A stretch of 64,000 nt of DNA. Origin: Luteolibacter arcticus (lineage in GTDB: Bacteria > Verrucomicrobiota > Verrucomicrobiia > Verrucomicrobiales > Akkermansiaceae). The notes under the pieces are model-generated. The model was not told the DNA's origin and did no database searches. It saw nothing but the letters and a program-made list of their open reading frames with translations. Position numbers and translations under genes: made by a program. Position 1 is the stretch's first letter; each line of letters opens with the position of its first letter. Below are positions 24,103 to 32,290 of the stretch, in pieces. The DNA lies in NCBI RefSeq assembly GCF_025950235.1, contig NZ_JAPDDT010000015.1, positions 1 through 64,000 on the forward strand. The letters run 5' to 3'.

Positions 24103-25166
24103 TTGCCTGCTTCGAGATCTTTTAGCGCCTGCGCCGGTGAATAATCATACGCCTTCTTCTGCGACTCGACCGCCTCGCTGAAGCGAGTGTCGGTGTAGTC
24201 TTCAAAATGGGCGGTACCTTTGAGGATACCGGATTGAACACCGAGCTTCTCGATCTCCTCGAAGTTCGCGCGTTGCAGGGCAAGGTTGCTGTAGGTCACG
24301 CGATCGGGCGGCTTGCTGAGCACGAATTCCAGCAGGCGCGGATGCTGATTGTAGTAGCGCTTGGAAACGAACTGCGCGGTCGCCGAGCGGTTCTCGGGGC
24401 CTTTGTCGATCCACATGCCGCTGTTGGCGATGCCGCTGACGAGCTTCTGCACGCGGTCGGGATGGTCGCGGATCTCATCCTCGTGCACCGCCAGCACGCA
24501 GGAGATGAAATTCGGCCAGATGTCCTTGGTCAGATAGAGCACGCGGCCGTAACCATCGAGTTCGCACTGGCCCATGAAGGGTTCGCCGCTGGTCACCGCA
24601 TCCACCGATTTCGAGTAGAGGCCGGCCGGCATGTCCGGCGGTGGCATCTCGATCAGTTTGATGTCGTTGATGCTCATTCCGGCGTTGTTTAGCGCGCGGA
24701 AAATCAGCAACCGCTGGTTCGAGTAGCGGTTCGGCACGGCGACGGTCTTGCCGCGGAGGTCGGCGATGCTGCGGATGTCCGAGTCCTTCTGAACCATCAG
24801 CGCGGTGCCGTCGCGGTGGCCGAGGTAGACGATCTTGATGGGCACACCCTGCTCGCGCAGCGCGATCGCCATCGGCGCGAGGATGAAGGTGGCTTTGGTG
24901 TGGCCGGAGATGAAGGCCTCCTTGAGCTCCGGCCAGCCGCTGAATTTCATCGGCTCGTACAGGCCCTCACCCTCGAGATTGCGATTGATGAAATCGGTGA
25001 CCGGGCAGGTCAGGTGGCAGGTGACCGGCAGGAAGCCGATTTTCATCTTCTTTTCCTCCTCCTTTTGAAACCACTCGGATGGCTTCATGTTCAGGTATAC
25101 ATGGCCGACGGAAACGGCCGTCACCCAGAGGATTGCGGCGAAAGCGAATGTGCGGCGGAGCGTCAT
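24099..25166 (-). CDS. ABC importer substrate-binding protein, NrtA/SsuA-like, membrane-anchored
   Basis: 355 residues from the ATG at 25166. The N-terminus (LRRTFAFAAILWVTAVSVGH) is a hydrophobic helix without an AxA cleavage site or lipobox, so the protein is probably anchored in the inner membrane and faces the periplasm. The ligand-binding part begins KIGFLPVTCHLTCPVTDFI, a start typical of NrtA/CmpA-like proteins, and includes SIADLRGKTVAVPNRYSNQ and PPPDMPAGLYSKSVDAVTSG. Ligand could be nitrate, bicarbonate, a sulfonate or a pyrimidine-like compound; the sequence does not settle it. The AraC-type regulator gene starts 165 bases away in the opposite direction. Confidence 0.88.
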   Translation of the reverse strand: MTLRRTFAFAAILWVTAVSVGHVYLNMKPSEWFQKEEEKKMKIGFLPVTCHLTCPVTDFINRNLEGEGLYEPMKFSGWPELKEAFISGHTKATFILAPMAIALREQGVPIKIVYLGHRDGTALMVQKDSDIRSIADLRGKTVAVPNRYSNQRLLIFRALNNAGMSINDIKLIEMPPPDMPAGLYSKSVDAVTSGEPFMGQCELDGYGRVLYLTKDIWPNFISCVLAVHEDEIRDHPDRVQKLVSGIANSGMWIDKGPENRSATAQFVSKRYYNQHPRLLEFVLSKPPDRVTYSNLALQRANFEEIEKLGVQSGILKGTAHFEDYTDTRFSEAVESQKKAYDYSPAQALKDLEAGK

Positions 25167-25330
25167 CAGGAGAGTGTCTTGCCGCAAAAAGAGGAACCCG
25201 GCGGCTCCGGGCTTGGCAATTCCTTTGTAGCGCCAGAGGTAGCGGTGAATTGCACTTTCGACGGGCGCGGAGATTGCTTGTTTCCGGGCCTGCGGGCTAA
25301 AATCGCCGCGTTCCCCGACTTCCTTTGGAG

Positions 25331-25882
25331 ATGCCACGTCTTTCGAAAGATCAACATTCCTTGCTGGCCTCCACCGTCGACCGGTGGCTGAAGAAACACT
25401 ATCGCGACCCGATCGACCTTCCCGCCTTGGCAGGGGAGATCGGGATCACCCCTTTTTTGCTCTGTCGACTCTATCGCGAGCGCTCCGGGAAGACCCTCCG
25501 CCTGAAGCAGCGGGAAATCCGCATCACCCACGCAGCGAAGCTTCTGTCCAATGGAGAGCGGAAGGTCGGCGATGTCGCCCGGGCGGTGGGCTATGGAAGT
25601 GTGAGCCACTTCACCAAGGCCTTCCTTGAGGAAAAGGGGACGCTTCCGAGCATTTGGAAAAGCCGGCCACGGATCGTCTCCGTTCCGGAAACGGCGGGCA
25701 GCCTGCCGCCACCCGGGCTCACGTTTGTCAGGGCGACCATGGGAGAGGTGCCGCCGGAGCTTTCCTACGAGTCCGGGCAATGGATGCCTGCGCGCGCCGA
25801 TCCTGCGCCACGGGCCCGCGCGGGACGAGGTTCCAAGCGCTCCGGAAAGCGATGGCAGGAAGGGAACGCCTTTCTCGATTGA
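25331..25882 (+). CDS. AraC-family HTH regulator, likely regulator of the adjacent importer
   Basis: 183 residues from ATG at 25331. The AraC-type double helix-turn-helix is at the N-terminus (about 12-110): IDLPALAGEIGITPFLLCRL as the first HTH and DVARAVGYGSVSHFTKAFLE as the second, with the usual YGSVSHFTKAF recognition and stabilising motif. There is no N-terminal cupin or periplasmic sensing domain. The C-terminal 75 residues are Pro/Arg/Ser-rich and look disordered, so any effector input is unclear. It is divergent from the substrate-binding protein gene with a 164-base shared promoter region, the classic layout for a local regulator of that operon. Confidence 0.85.
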   Translation: MPRLSKDQHSLLASTVDRWLKKHYRDPIDLPALAGEIGITPFLLCRLYRERSGKTLRLKQREIRITHAAKLLSNGERKVGDVARAVGYGSVSHFTKAFLEEKGTLPSIWKSRPRIVSVPETAGSLPPPGLTFVRATMGEVPPELSYESGQWMPARADPAPRARAGRGSKRSGKRWQEGNAFLD

Positions 25883-25889
25883 GCCCGGC

Positions 25890-26888
25890 TCAGTAGCCCT
25901 TCGCCGGGTCGACCCGGTTCTTGAGCGCCAGGCCGCGGGCGAACCGGGACAGGTTGGTTAGAACCAATTCGTCCTGCCGGTCGGGCCGCTGGTCCGACGC
26001 CCAGGCCACGTGGGGCGTGATGACGACATTCGGCATCTTCCACAGCGGGTGATCCTGCGGCAGCGGTTCGGGGTCGGTGACGTCGAGGCCGGCTCCGGCG
26101 AGCTTCTTTTCCTGAAGGGCCTTCACCAGGGCGTCGGTGTCCACGATCTTGCCGCGCGAGACGTTGATCAGATAGGCCCCTTTTTTCATCGCGGCGAATT
26201 GGGTGGCCCCGAGCATTTTCTCCGTCTGGGGGGTATGCGGGACGCAGCTCACCACGACATCGGCGTCGGGCAGCAGTTCGTCGAGTTCGTCCGGCTTGCC
26301 GCTACGGTCGAGGGTCTGGGAAATCGGCAGGTCCTTGGGGTCGATCGCAATGACTTTCATGCCGAAGGCCTTGGCGCGCTCCGCGACCTGGGTGCCGATC
26401 CCGCCGTAGCCGATGACCATCAGCGTGCGGCCGCGCAGCTCGATCATCGGAAGCCGGGCATCGTTTCTGCCCCAGGCGCCTTGATCCTGTGCCCGCTGGA
26501 AGGCGGCCAGGTTGCGCGTCAGGGAGAGCAGCAGCGCGAACGCGTGGTCGGCGATCTCGGGGCCCTGCTGGATCTTGAAATTCGTCAGCGTGACCGAGCC
26601 GTCCTTGATCTTTTGCAAGGCGGCGAAGCGCTCGATGCCCGCGCCGGAAATGTGGATCCAGCGGAGCTTCGTGCCGGCTTCGAGCAGCCCCTCGTCCGGC
26701 GAACCGATGTAGCCTTCCGCGGCGGCGATCTTTTCCTTCGCGTCGCGCGAGCTGCCGTAGAAGTCGAACTTGAGCGTGGGGTGCTCCTTGGTGAGACCGG
26801 CGACCTCGTCCTTCATCGACTCCGGCAGCAGCACGGACTGGGCGGACGCGGTGCCTAGCAGGCAAGCGAGGGCGAGGGCGGCTTTCAT
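25890..26888 (-). CDS. D-2-hydroxyacid dehydrogenase-family protein with a signal peptide
   Basis: 332 residues. The fold is a complete D-isomer-specific 2-hydroxyacid dehydrogenase: NAD-binding VIGYGGIGTQVAERAKAFGM, then catalytic Arg in INVSRGKIVD, Glu in DVTDPEPLPQDHPLW and His in NVVITPHVAW. What is unusual is the first 16 residues, MKAALALACLLGTASA followed by Gln, which read as a cleavable Sec signal. An NAD-dependent dehydrogenase is normally cytoplasmic, so either it is exported in a folding-competent way, has another cofactor, or the signal is not used. The in-frame N-terminus has no later Met that would give a full catalytic domain. It is convergent with the AraC gene (7 bases between stops). 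Confidence 0.88.
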   Translation of the reverse strand: MKAALALACLLGTASAQSVLLPESMKDEVAGLTKEHPTLKFDFYGSSRDAKEKIAAAEGYIGSPDEGLLEAGTKLRWIHISGAGIERFAALQKIKDGSVTLTNFKIQQGPEIADHAFALLLSLTRNLAAFQRAQDQGAWGRNDARLPMIELRGRTLMVIGYGGIGTQVAERAKAFGMKVIAIDPKDLPISQTLDRSGKPDELDELLPDADVVVSCVPHTPQTEKMLGATQFAAMKKGAYLINVSRGKIVDTDALVKALQEKKLAGAGLDVTDPEPLPQDHPLWKMPNVVITPHVAWASDQRPDRQDELVLTNLSRFARGLALKNRVDPAKGY

Positions 26889-26932
26889 GATCCGGAGCTA
26901 TACGCGAGCGATCCCGGCCACGAAACAAGGAA

Positions 26933-28672
26933 TCACGAGGGAATGGGCTCCAGGTCGGCGGTTTTGATGATCTCCCACTCGCCATCCTTGCCGATCTTCA
27001 TCACCCAGTCGTGATATTTCAGGAGCGTCGAGCGGTGACCGACGCTGACGTAGGTGTAGCGGTGCTCGCGGAGGTAGAGGTAGAGGTGTTCTTCATTGGG
27101 CTCGTCGAGCGCGCTCGACGATTCGTCCAGGAAGGCGATCGCGGGCTTCTTCATGAGCAGGCGGGCGAATGACAGCCGCTGCTGCTCGCCCAAGGAGAGC
27201 ATGTTCGCCCAATCGGCCTCGCGGTCGAAATCGCCGTCCACCCGCTTGGCCAGTTCGGGCAGGTTCACCGTTTCGAGCACCTCCTGCAAGGTGGCGGGGT
27301 CGGTGTCGCGCCGGGCTTCCGGGTAGTCGAGCTGGGTGCGCAGGCTTCCGGGGACCATGTAGGGTCGCTGGGGCAGGAACATCATGTTCCGATACGGCGG
27401 GCGGCCGATCTTGCCCTCGCCAGAGTTCCAGAGGCCGGCGATGGTACGCAGCAGGGAACTCTTGCCCGAGCCGCTCTCTCCCATGATCAGCAGGCTCTTT
27501 CCCGGCGGAAGGCGGAAGGTGAGATCGCGCAGCAAGATGCGTTCGCCGCCCGGCGTGGCCACCGTGAGATTCTCCAGCGCAATCGTGCGCTTCTCCTCGC
27601 TTATCTCGATTTGCTCGTCGGTCTCGGCTTCGAGGTCGTCTTCTACGTCCCGCTCGTCGAGGAATTCCCACAGCGATCCCAAGCGGGTGACGCCGGCGGC
27701 GAAGGCGCTCAGCCTTTCGAACTGGGTGATGAAGAGCGACACCGCCGCGAGGAAGGCACCAAAGGCACCCATCGCTTGGGGGATGGTGCCGAACTCAACC
27801 TCCCCCCGCAGGAAGAGTGGCGCGACAATCGCCAGCGGCAGGATCAAGGCGAGCGAGTTGTAGCCGGTGGTGAAGAAGGCCAGATTCCGGTTCCACTTGA
27901 TCAGCACCACCATGTTGCCCACCACGCCGCCGAGCCGCCGCCGCAGGTCGCGCAGCTCCTTGCGCTCGCCGCGGTAGAATGCGATCGATTCGGCGTTGTC
28001 CCGGACCCGCACCAAGCCGTAGCGGAGGTTCGCCTCGCGCTCGTACTGGAGGTAGTTCAGGCCGATCAGCCGCCGGCCAATGAGAAAGGCGACCAGTGTG
28101 CCGAAGAGGGCGTAGCCCACCAGCACGGCCACCAGCGTCCCGGAGATCATCCACAACTCACGGGCGAATCCGAGGATCTGAATAATCGAGTTGATCACCA
28201 GCAGCGAGAACGACAGCGAGGTGGTGGTGAAATTCCGGGCGTCTTCCGAGATGCGCTGGTCCGGGTTGTCGATCTCCTCATGGCCCTGCAAGCGGTAGTA
28301 GGCCCGGTTCGAGAAGTACCGGATCATGAAGGTGCGGGCGAGGAAGTCCCGCCAGTTCAGGGCGAGCCGCTCTTCCACGTATCGATAGAACGCAGCCAGC
28401 GGAATGCTCGCGGCGAAGGTGCCGATGTAGATCCACAGCGCTCGCTCGAAGCCCTCCGTGTCCTGCTTTTCGAGCGCGGTCATCACGTCCCGCATGACCC
28501 GCAGCGAGAAGATCGAGACCCACGTCACCGCGACGGAGAGCGTGATCAGCGTGCCGAGCTGTGTCCACGCCTTGCCCCGGGTTTTTCCGAAGAAGTAGGG
28601 GCGGATCAGCCGCCAAAGTTGCTTCCAGACGTGGCGGGTGAACTTGGGAGGTTGATCCATGGACAGTCCCAT
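26933..28672 (-). CDS. ABC transporter with fused permease and ATPase (ABC_membrane_2, SbmA/YddA type)
   Basis: 579 residues (a second ATG at 28660 is possible). The N-terminal part (about 1-330) has the ABC_membrane_2 pattern with five to six TM helices and the motif RYFSNRAYYRLQGHEEIDNP followed by DQRISEDA, characteristic of the SbmA/BacA-YddA and peroxisomal ABCD group. The ATPase (about 365-575) has Walker A MGESGSGKSSLLRTIAGLW, signature MLSLGEQQRLSFARLL and Walker B AIAFLDESSSALD. Relatives move peptides, cobalamin or fatty-acyl compounds. It is 46 bases downstream of a sensor kinase on the same strand, so RR-HK-ABC likely form one operon and the transporter may be under that system. 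Confidence 0.92.
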   Translation of the reverse strand: MGLSMDQPPKFTRHVWKQLWRLIRPYFFGKTRGKAWTQLGTLITLSVAVTWVSIFSLRVMRDVMTALEKQDTEGFERALWIYIGTFAASIPLAAFYRYVEERLALNWRDFLARTFMIRYFSNRAYYRLQGHEEIDNPDQRISEDARNFTTTSLSFSLLVINSIIQILGFARELWMISGTLVAVLVGYALFGTLVAFLIGRRLIGLNYLQYEREANLRYGLVRVRDNAESIAFYRGERKELRDLRRRLGGVVGNMVVLIKWNRNLAFFTTGYNSLALILPLAIVAPLFLRGEVEFGTIPQAMGAFGAFLAAVSLFITQFERLSAFAAGVTRLGSLWEFLDERDVEDDLEAETDEQIEISEEKRTIALENLTVATPGGERILLRDLTFRLPPGKSLLIMGESGSGKSSLLRTIAGLWNSGEGKIGRPPYRNMMFLPQRPYMVPGSLRTQLDYPEARRDTDPATLQEVLETVNLPELAKRVDGDFDREADWANMLSLGEQQRLSFARLLMKKPAIAFLDESSSALDEPNEEHLYLYLREHRYTYVSVGHRSTLLKYHDWVMKIGKDGEWEIIKTADLEPIPS

Positions 28673-28718
28673 CCATTCGCCCGGAATGGTGTTTTTCGCG
28701 AGCGAAAAGCGTTCAACC

Positions 28719-30434
28719 TCACTTGGCCGCGCGCGGCAGCGCTAGCACGAAGCAGGCGCCCTTTCCCGTCGGTGCGAGCTGGAGGTCTCCTCCACCGGCG
28801 CGAGCGAGGCGACGCGACAAGGAGAGTCCGAGGCCCACGCCGGGGCGGCTTTCCGCAGCGGCGGCGGCCGACTTGTGGAAGGCGCGGAAGACCCGGCGGC
28901 GTTCCTTGGGGGAGATGCCCTGCCCGTGGTCGCGCACCCGGAGTTCGAGGAAACGGCCGGCGGCCGCTGCTTCCAGATGCACCTCCGGTGGCACCGAGCC
29001 GGCGGCATACTTCGCGGCATTGTCGATCAGGTTGAAAAGCACGTGCTCCACGGCAGCGACGTCGGCTTTCACGATGGAGTGCCAGGCCGGTGCGGAGAGG
29101 TCGGTTTGCAGGGTTAGGCCCGCTTCTAACAATCGCTCTGCAAGGCGCTGGACCATCGGCGTCACCAAATCGGCGGCGGCGATTTCGCAGGTGGTGGCAC
29201 GGGCGCTGCCCCGCTCGATGCGCGAGAAGGCGAGCACGTTTTCCACGAGGTGGGAGAGCCGCTCGGCCTCGCGGCGGAGGGTGCGGAAGTAGTCGCCGCG
29301 CTTTTCCTCCTTCACCGCCCCGCTTTCCAACATTTCCGAATAGAGCTGGAAGGTGGTGAGCGGGGTACGCAGCTCGTGGGTGACGGCGGAAACGAAGGAG
29401 GCGCGCTTTTCGCTCAGCCGCAGCAGACCGCCGACGAGCAGCCAGGCGGCGGCAATGGCGAGGACGGCGGCCGTCCAGCCCGCCGCGAGGGGGAGCCAGG
29501 CGGGGCGGGGAAGGCCCGGAGGGGGGGGGGAGGGGGGGGTGCCCGCGTGGAATTTCAGCGGGAAGCTCGCGAGGGACATGCCCGCGCCATCGTCCGGGCC
29601 CGTGATGCGGATGAGCCGGGCCGTCGGGAAAAGATCGGCGATTTCAGTGAGGAGCATCGCCTCCAGTTTCGTGGCATCGAGCCACGAGCCCTGGATTGAG
29701 CGGAGCAGCGAGCCGTCGGGGCGCTGCCACTGCAAATGACGCAGGAGGAAAAGTTCGCCGCCGATCCATGCGGGCCGCGGCAGGCCGCTGCGCGCGAGGT
29801 TCCAGTCTGGGGCGATGTTCCATGTGGAGGGAAGGGTGTTGTTTTGAAGGAAGACCTTGTCCTCGTACTGGTTCTTGCTGACGTCGAGGGCGCTCTTTAC
29901 GACCCGCCCGCGGTTGCCGAGTTCCTTGCCGTTGGCGAGTACCTGGTACTCCGGGTCTGCTCGCTGCTGCTGGGCGGCTTCCTGGGGTTTCTCCGCGGAG
30001 GGCTGGGGAGAGGACCAGGCGGAGGGCATCTCCGGCATCAGCGCGCAGACGGCGGGAAACAGCGGGCCATTCACGGGCTCGACCTTGAGCAGGTTGGCCA
30101 GCGGCGTCTCTTCCTCCGGCCGGTCGCGGACCAAGGTGCCGTCCTCCCGGGCCTCGAAGCGCAGGCGCACCTCGGCCTTTGGTGCTTCCTTGGACGGCGG
30201 GGAAATCACCGGCCGCTGCGCTTCATCGGCGATCCATGCGGTGGCGGCGGCATCCATCCGCCACAGGGCGAGGCGGATGTTCTCCTGCTGGACCGCACGC
30301 GATTCGGCGAGCGCCCGTTCGCGCTCCGCCGAGAAGGTGGCACGGGTGATCGCCGCCATGGCACCGAGCAGGGCGATGGCGCACACCGCCACCAGCCCGT
30401 GAACCAGCCAGCCGTTCTTCCGCTTCAGGTTCAT
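28719..30434 (-). CDS. Sensor histidine kinase containing a G10/G8 homopolymer tract
   Basis: 571 residues from ATG at 30434. TM1 at about 12-32; a 270-residue periplasmic region; a Pro-rich stretch (TPPSPPPPG, residues about 298-306); then TM2 at about 312-335. The kinase core has H-box SAVTHELRTPLTTFQLYSEM, N-box LFNLIDNAAKYA, G1 VRDHGQGISPKE and G2 GVGLGLSLSRRLA. It pairs with the response regulator that overlaps its start by ATGA. The coding strand carries runs of eight and ten C separated by one T at 29521-29539 (written as G on the plus strand), so slippage there would shift the frame ahead of the kinase domain. An ABC transporter follows at 46 bases. Confidence 0.94.
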   Translation of the reverse strand: MNLKRKNGWLVHGLVAVCAIALLGAMAAITRATFSAERERALAESRAVQQENIRLALWRMDAAATAWIADEAQRPVISPPSKEAPKAEVRLRFEAREDGTLVRDRPEEETPLANLLKVEPVNGPLFPAVCALMPEMPSAWSSPQPSAEKPQEAAQQQRADPEYQVLANGKELGNRGRVVKSALDVSKNQYEDKVFLQNNTLPSTWNIAPDWNLARSGLPRPAWIGGELFLLRHLQWQRPDGSLLRSIQGSWLDATKLEAMLLTEIADLFPTARLIRITGPDDGAGMSLASFPLKFHAGTPPSPPPPGLPRPAWLPLAAGWTAAVLAIAAAWLLVGGLLRLSEKRASFVSAVTHELRTPLTTFQLYSEMLESGAVKEEKRGDYFRTLRREAERLSHLVENVLAFSRIERGSARATTCEIAAADLVTPMVQRLAERLLEAGLTLQTDLSAPAWHSIVKADVAAVEHVLFNLIDNAAKYAAGSVPPEVHLEAAAAGRFLELRVRDHGQGISPKERRRVFRAFHKSAAAAAESRPGVGLGLSLSRRLARAGGGDLQLAPTGKGACFVLALPRAAK

Positions 30435-31117
30435 GCGTGGAATCTCCACCCCTTTCCTCGGACGGTCACCAGCAATTGCTGGTCGCGGTCGCGCAGCTTG
30501 GTCCGCAGGTGCATGATGTGCATGTCCAGCGTGCGCGTTTCCGTGCGCGCGGGGTCGAGGCCCCACACGTGGCGGAGGATTTCATCCCGCGACACGACCC
30601 GGCCGGCGGCATCTAACAAATAGCGGAGCAACCCTGCCTCGCGCTCGGAAAGCTCGGCGTCATCGCCATCGTGGAAGGCGATCTTGCCGGAGGTGAGATC
30701 GACCTTGGCGCCGGGCAGCTCCCGTTCCTCCGCCGGGGCCGGGCGCTCGCAGGTGCGGCGCAGCACGGCTTCGACACGAGCCAGCAGCTCGCGCACGCTG
30801 AAGGGCTTCATCACGTAGTCGTCCGCGCCGAGACCGAGGCCACGCACGCGGTCGTTCTCCTCGCCGCGGGCGGAAAGGATGATCACCGCCTGGCCGGGAC
30901 GCCTCTTTTTCAGCTCGGAGAGGATCGAGAAGCCGTCGCGTCCGGGCAGCACCAGATCGAGCAGGAGCAGCCGGTAGTTGGCCCGGAGTGCGAGGTCGAG
31001 CCCGCCATTGCCGTCGCCGGCTTCCAACGTACGATAGCCGCCGTACTCCAGCGCATCGACCACGCCGCGGCGGATCGCGGTGTCGTCTTCGATCACGAGG
31101 ATGGTGGTGTCGGGCAT
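30431..31117 (-). CDS. OmpR/PhoB-family response regulator
   Basis: 228 residues from ATG at 31117 (a GTG six bases upstream is possible). Receiver with ILVIEDDTAIRRGVVDAL, phospho-acceptor Asp in LLLLDLVLPGRDGFSIL, and Lys in YVMKPFSVRELLARVEAV. The winged-helix output (about 128-226) has LSEREAGLLRYLLDAAG, TETRTLDMHIMHLRTKLRD and VRGKGWRFHA. It overlaps the histidine kinase by four bases. Target genes are not visible; the ABC exporter downstream of the kinase is the natural candidate. Confidence 0.95.
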   Translation of the reverse strand: MPDTTILVIEDDTAIRRGVVDALEYGGYRTLEAGDGNGGLDLALRANYRLLLLDLVLPGRDGFSILSELKKRRPGQAVIILSARGEENDRVRGLGLGADDYVMKPFSVRELLARVEAVLRRTCERPAPAEERELPGAKVDLTSGKIAFHDGDDAELSEREAGLLRYLLDAAGRVVSRDEILRHVWGLDPARTETRTLDMHIMHLRTKLRDRDQQLLVTVRGKGWRFHA

Positions 31118-31285
31118 AGGCACATGGATTACACGGAAAAGGGAAACGGCGGCAGTCTAAACGCGAGACCGCCGCCGTTCCGTCAAGGCCGTGTAAAATC
31201 CGAGGCTGCCCTGTAGGCCGGCCACCAAGGGTTGGTCGTCCGGGCTTTAGCGAGACTCTTTGGTGGGAGGCCTTTAAGCTCTGGC

Positions 31286-31310
31286 GAGTCCGGCTGAAGC
31301 CGGGACAACG
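31286..31310. repeat. Short hairpin related to the 55 kb palindrome
   Basis: GAGTCCGGCTGAAGCCGGGAC contains the hairpin CCGGC-TGAA-GCCGG. A copy at 55029-55052 has CCGCC-TGAA-GGCGG, so a base pair has changed on both sides. It lies between the response regulator and the trypsin-like gene in a gap (31118-31361) where I see no gene. Confidence 0.6.
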
Positions 31311-31361
31311 TGCCACTTGGATCGTAACCTCGCCCTAGCCCCTACCAGCAGCCTCCCGTGC

Positions 31362-32222
31362 TCACTTCCCTTCTGCAAGGGAGCGGATCGCCTCCACGGG
31401 GACGCAGTTCTTGACCACCATCTGGACCGGTCCTTTGGGAGAGCCGTCGTCGGAGTCGTAGTAGATCGACTCGGTGCTGGAAACCATGCCGACCACCTCG
31501 CCGGCGTTGTTGAAGACCGGCCCGCCTGAGGACCCCTTCGCATAGTCGGCGGTGATCGACATCCATGTGGCGGCACCTTTGTCGCCGCGTGCAGGCTGGG
31601 CGTGGTAGCGGGAAACTTCGCCCGAGGTATGCATGAAATAGCGGCGTCCCGGGTGGCTGATGACCCGGACCTTGTCGCCGATGCCGGCGGCTTTTCCCAG
31701 CGGCATCGGCTGGAAGCCCTCGCCCTTCACCCGGAACAGCGCGATATCGGCAGCGGGATCGATCGCCATGACGGTGGTGATCGGGTAGCATTTGCCCTCG
31801 CGATCACAAACGCCCATCGCAGCGCCCTTGGCGTTCGCCAGGACGTGGGCGTTGGTGGCCATCAGGCCGTCCTCGCTGAGGCACCAAGCGGTGGCGACAC
31901 CACCGGCATGCCATTTGTCGCACTTGTCGCATTTGTACACCGAGCCGACGAGGAAGACCGACCGCGCGAGCTGTTCGTAATCGGAGCTCGCGACCGGTTT
32001 CGAGGTGAGTTCGATGCTTGGTTCGCAGCGACGTGCGGCCTTGGCGGACTCGGCGATTTCCGTGGCGGCCGGGATTCCGTCCGCGCCTGCGAAGGCACCC
32101 ACTCCGGTTTGGAAGGAGCGCATCAGTTGCGCGTCATCAATCACCGGCGGTGCCGCGGGAGACAGAGCCGGGATCAACAGTGCGACCAGAAACAGCGGCT
32201 TGAGCGAAAACAGGCGGTGCAT
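31362..32222 (-). CDS. Secreted trypsin-like (S1) serine protease
   Basis: 286 residues from ATG at 32222. Signal peptide MHRLFSLKPLFLVALLIPAL then SPAAP. The catalytic triad of the S1C/DegP-like fold is intact: His in GLMATNAHVLANAKG, Asp in DPAADIALFRV, and Ser in YAKGSSGGPVFNNAGEVVG. There is no PDZ domain, so it is a single-domain periplasmic protease. A small Cys-rich loop, YKCDKCDKWHAGGVATAWC, precedes the His and may bind metal or form disulfides. It lies 68 bases downstream of the M29-like aminopeptidase gene on the same strand. Substrates unknown. Confidence 0.9.
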   Translation of the reverse strand: MHRLFSLKPLFLVALLIPALSPAAPPVIDDAQLMRSFQTGVGAFAGADGIPAATEIAESAKAARRCEPSIELTSKPVASSDYEQLARSVFLVGSVYKCDKCDKWHAGGVATAWCLSEDGLMATNAHVLANAKGAAMGVCDREGKCYPITTVMAIDPAADIALFRVKGEGFQPMPLGKAAGIGDKVRVISHPGRRYFMHTSGEVSRYHAQPARGDKGAATWMSITADYAKGSSGGPVFNNAGEVVGMVSSTESIYYDSDDGSPKGPVQMVVKNCVPVEAIRSLAEGK

Positions 32223-32290
32223 GGTACGATAAACGGTGAATCGGCGCACCTTTCCGCGCCGATTCCGCATTTGCGAGCCAAAAGGCCTGC

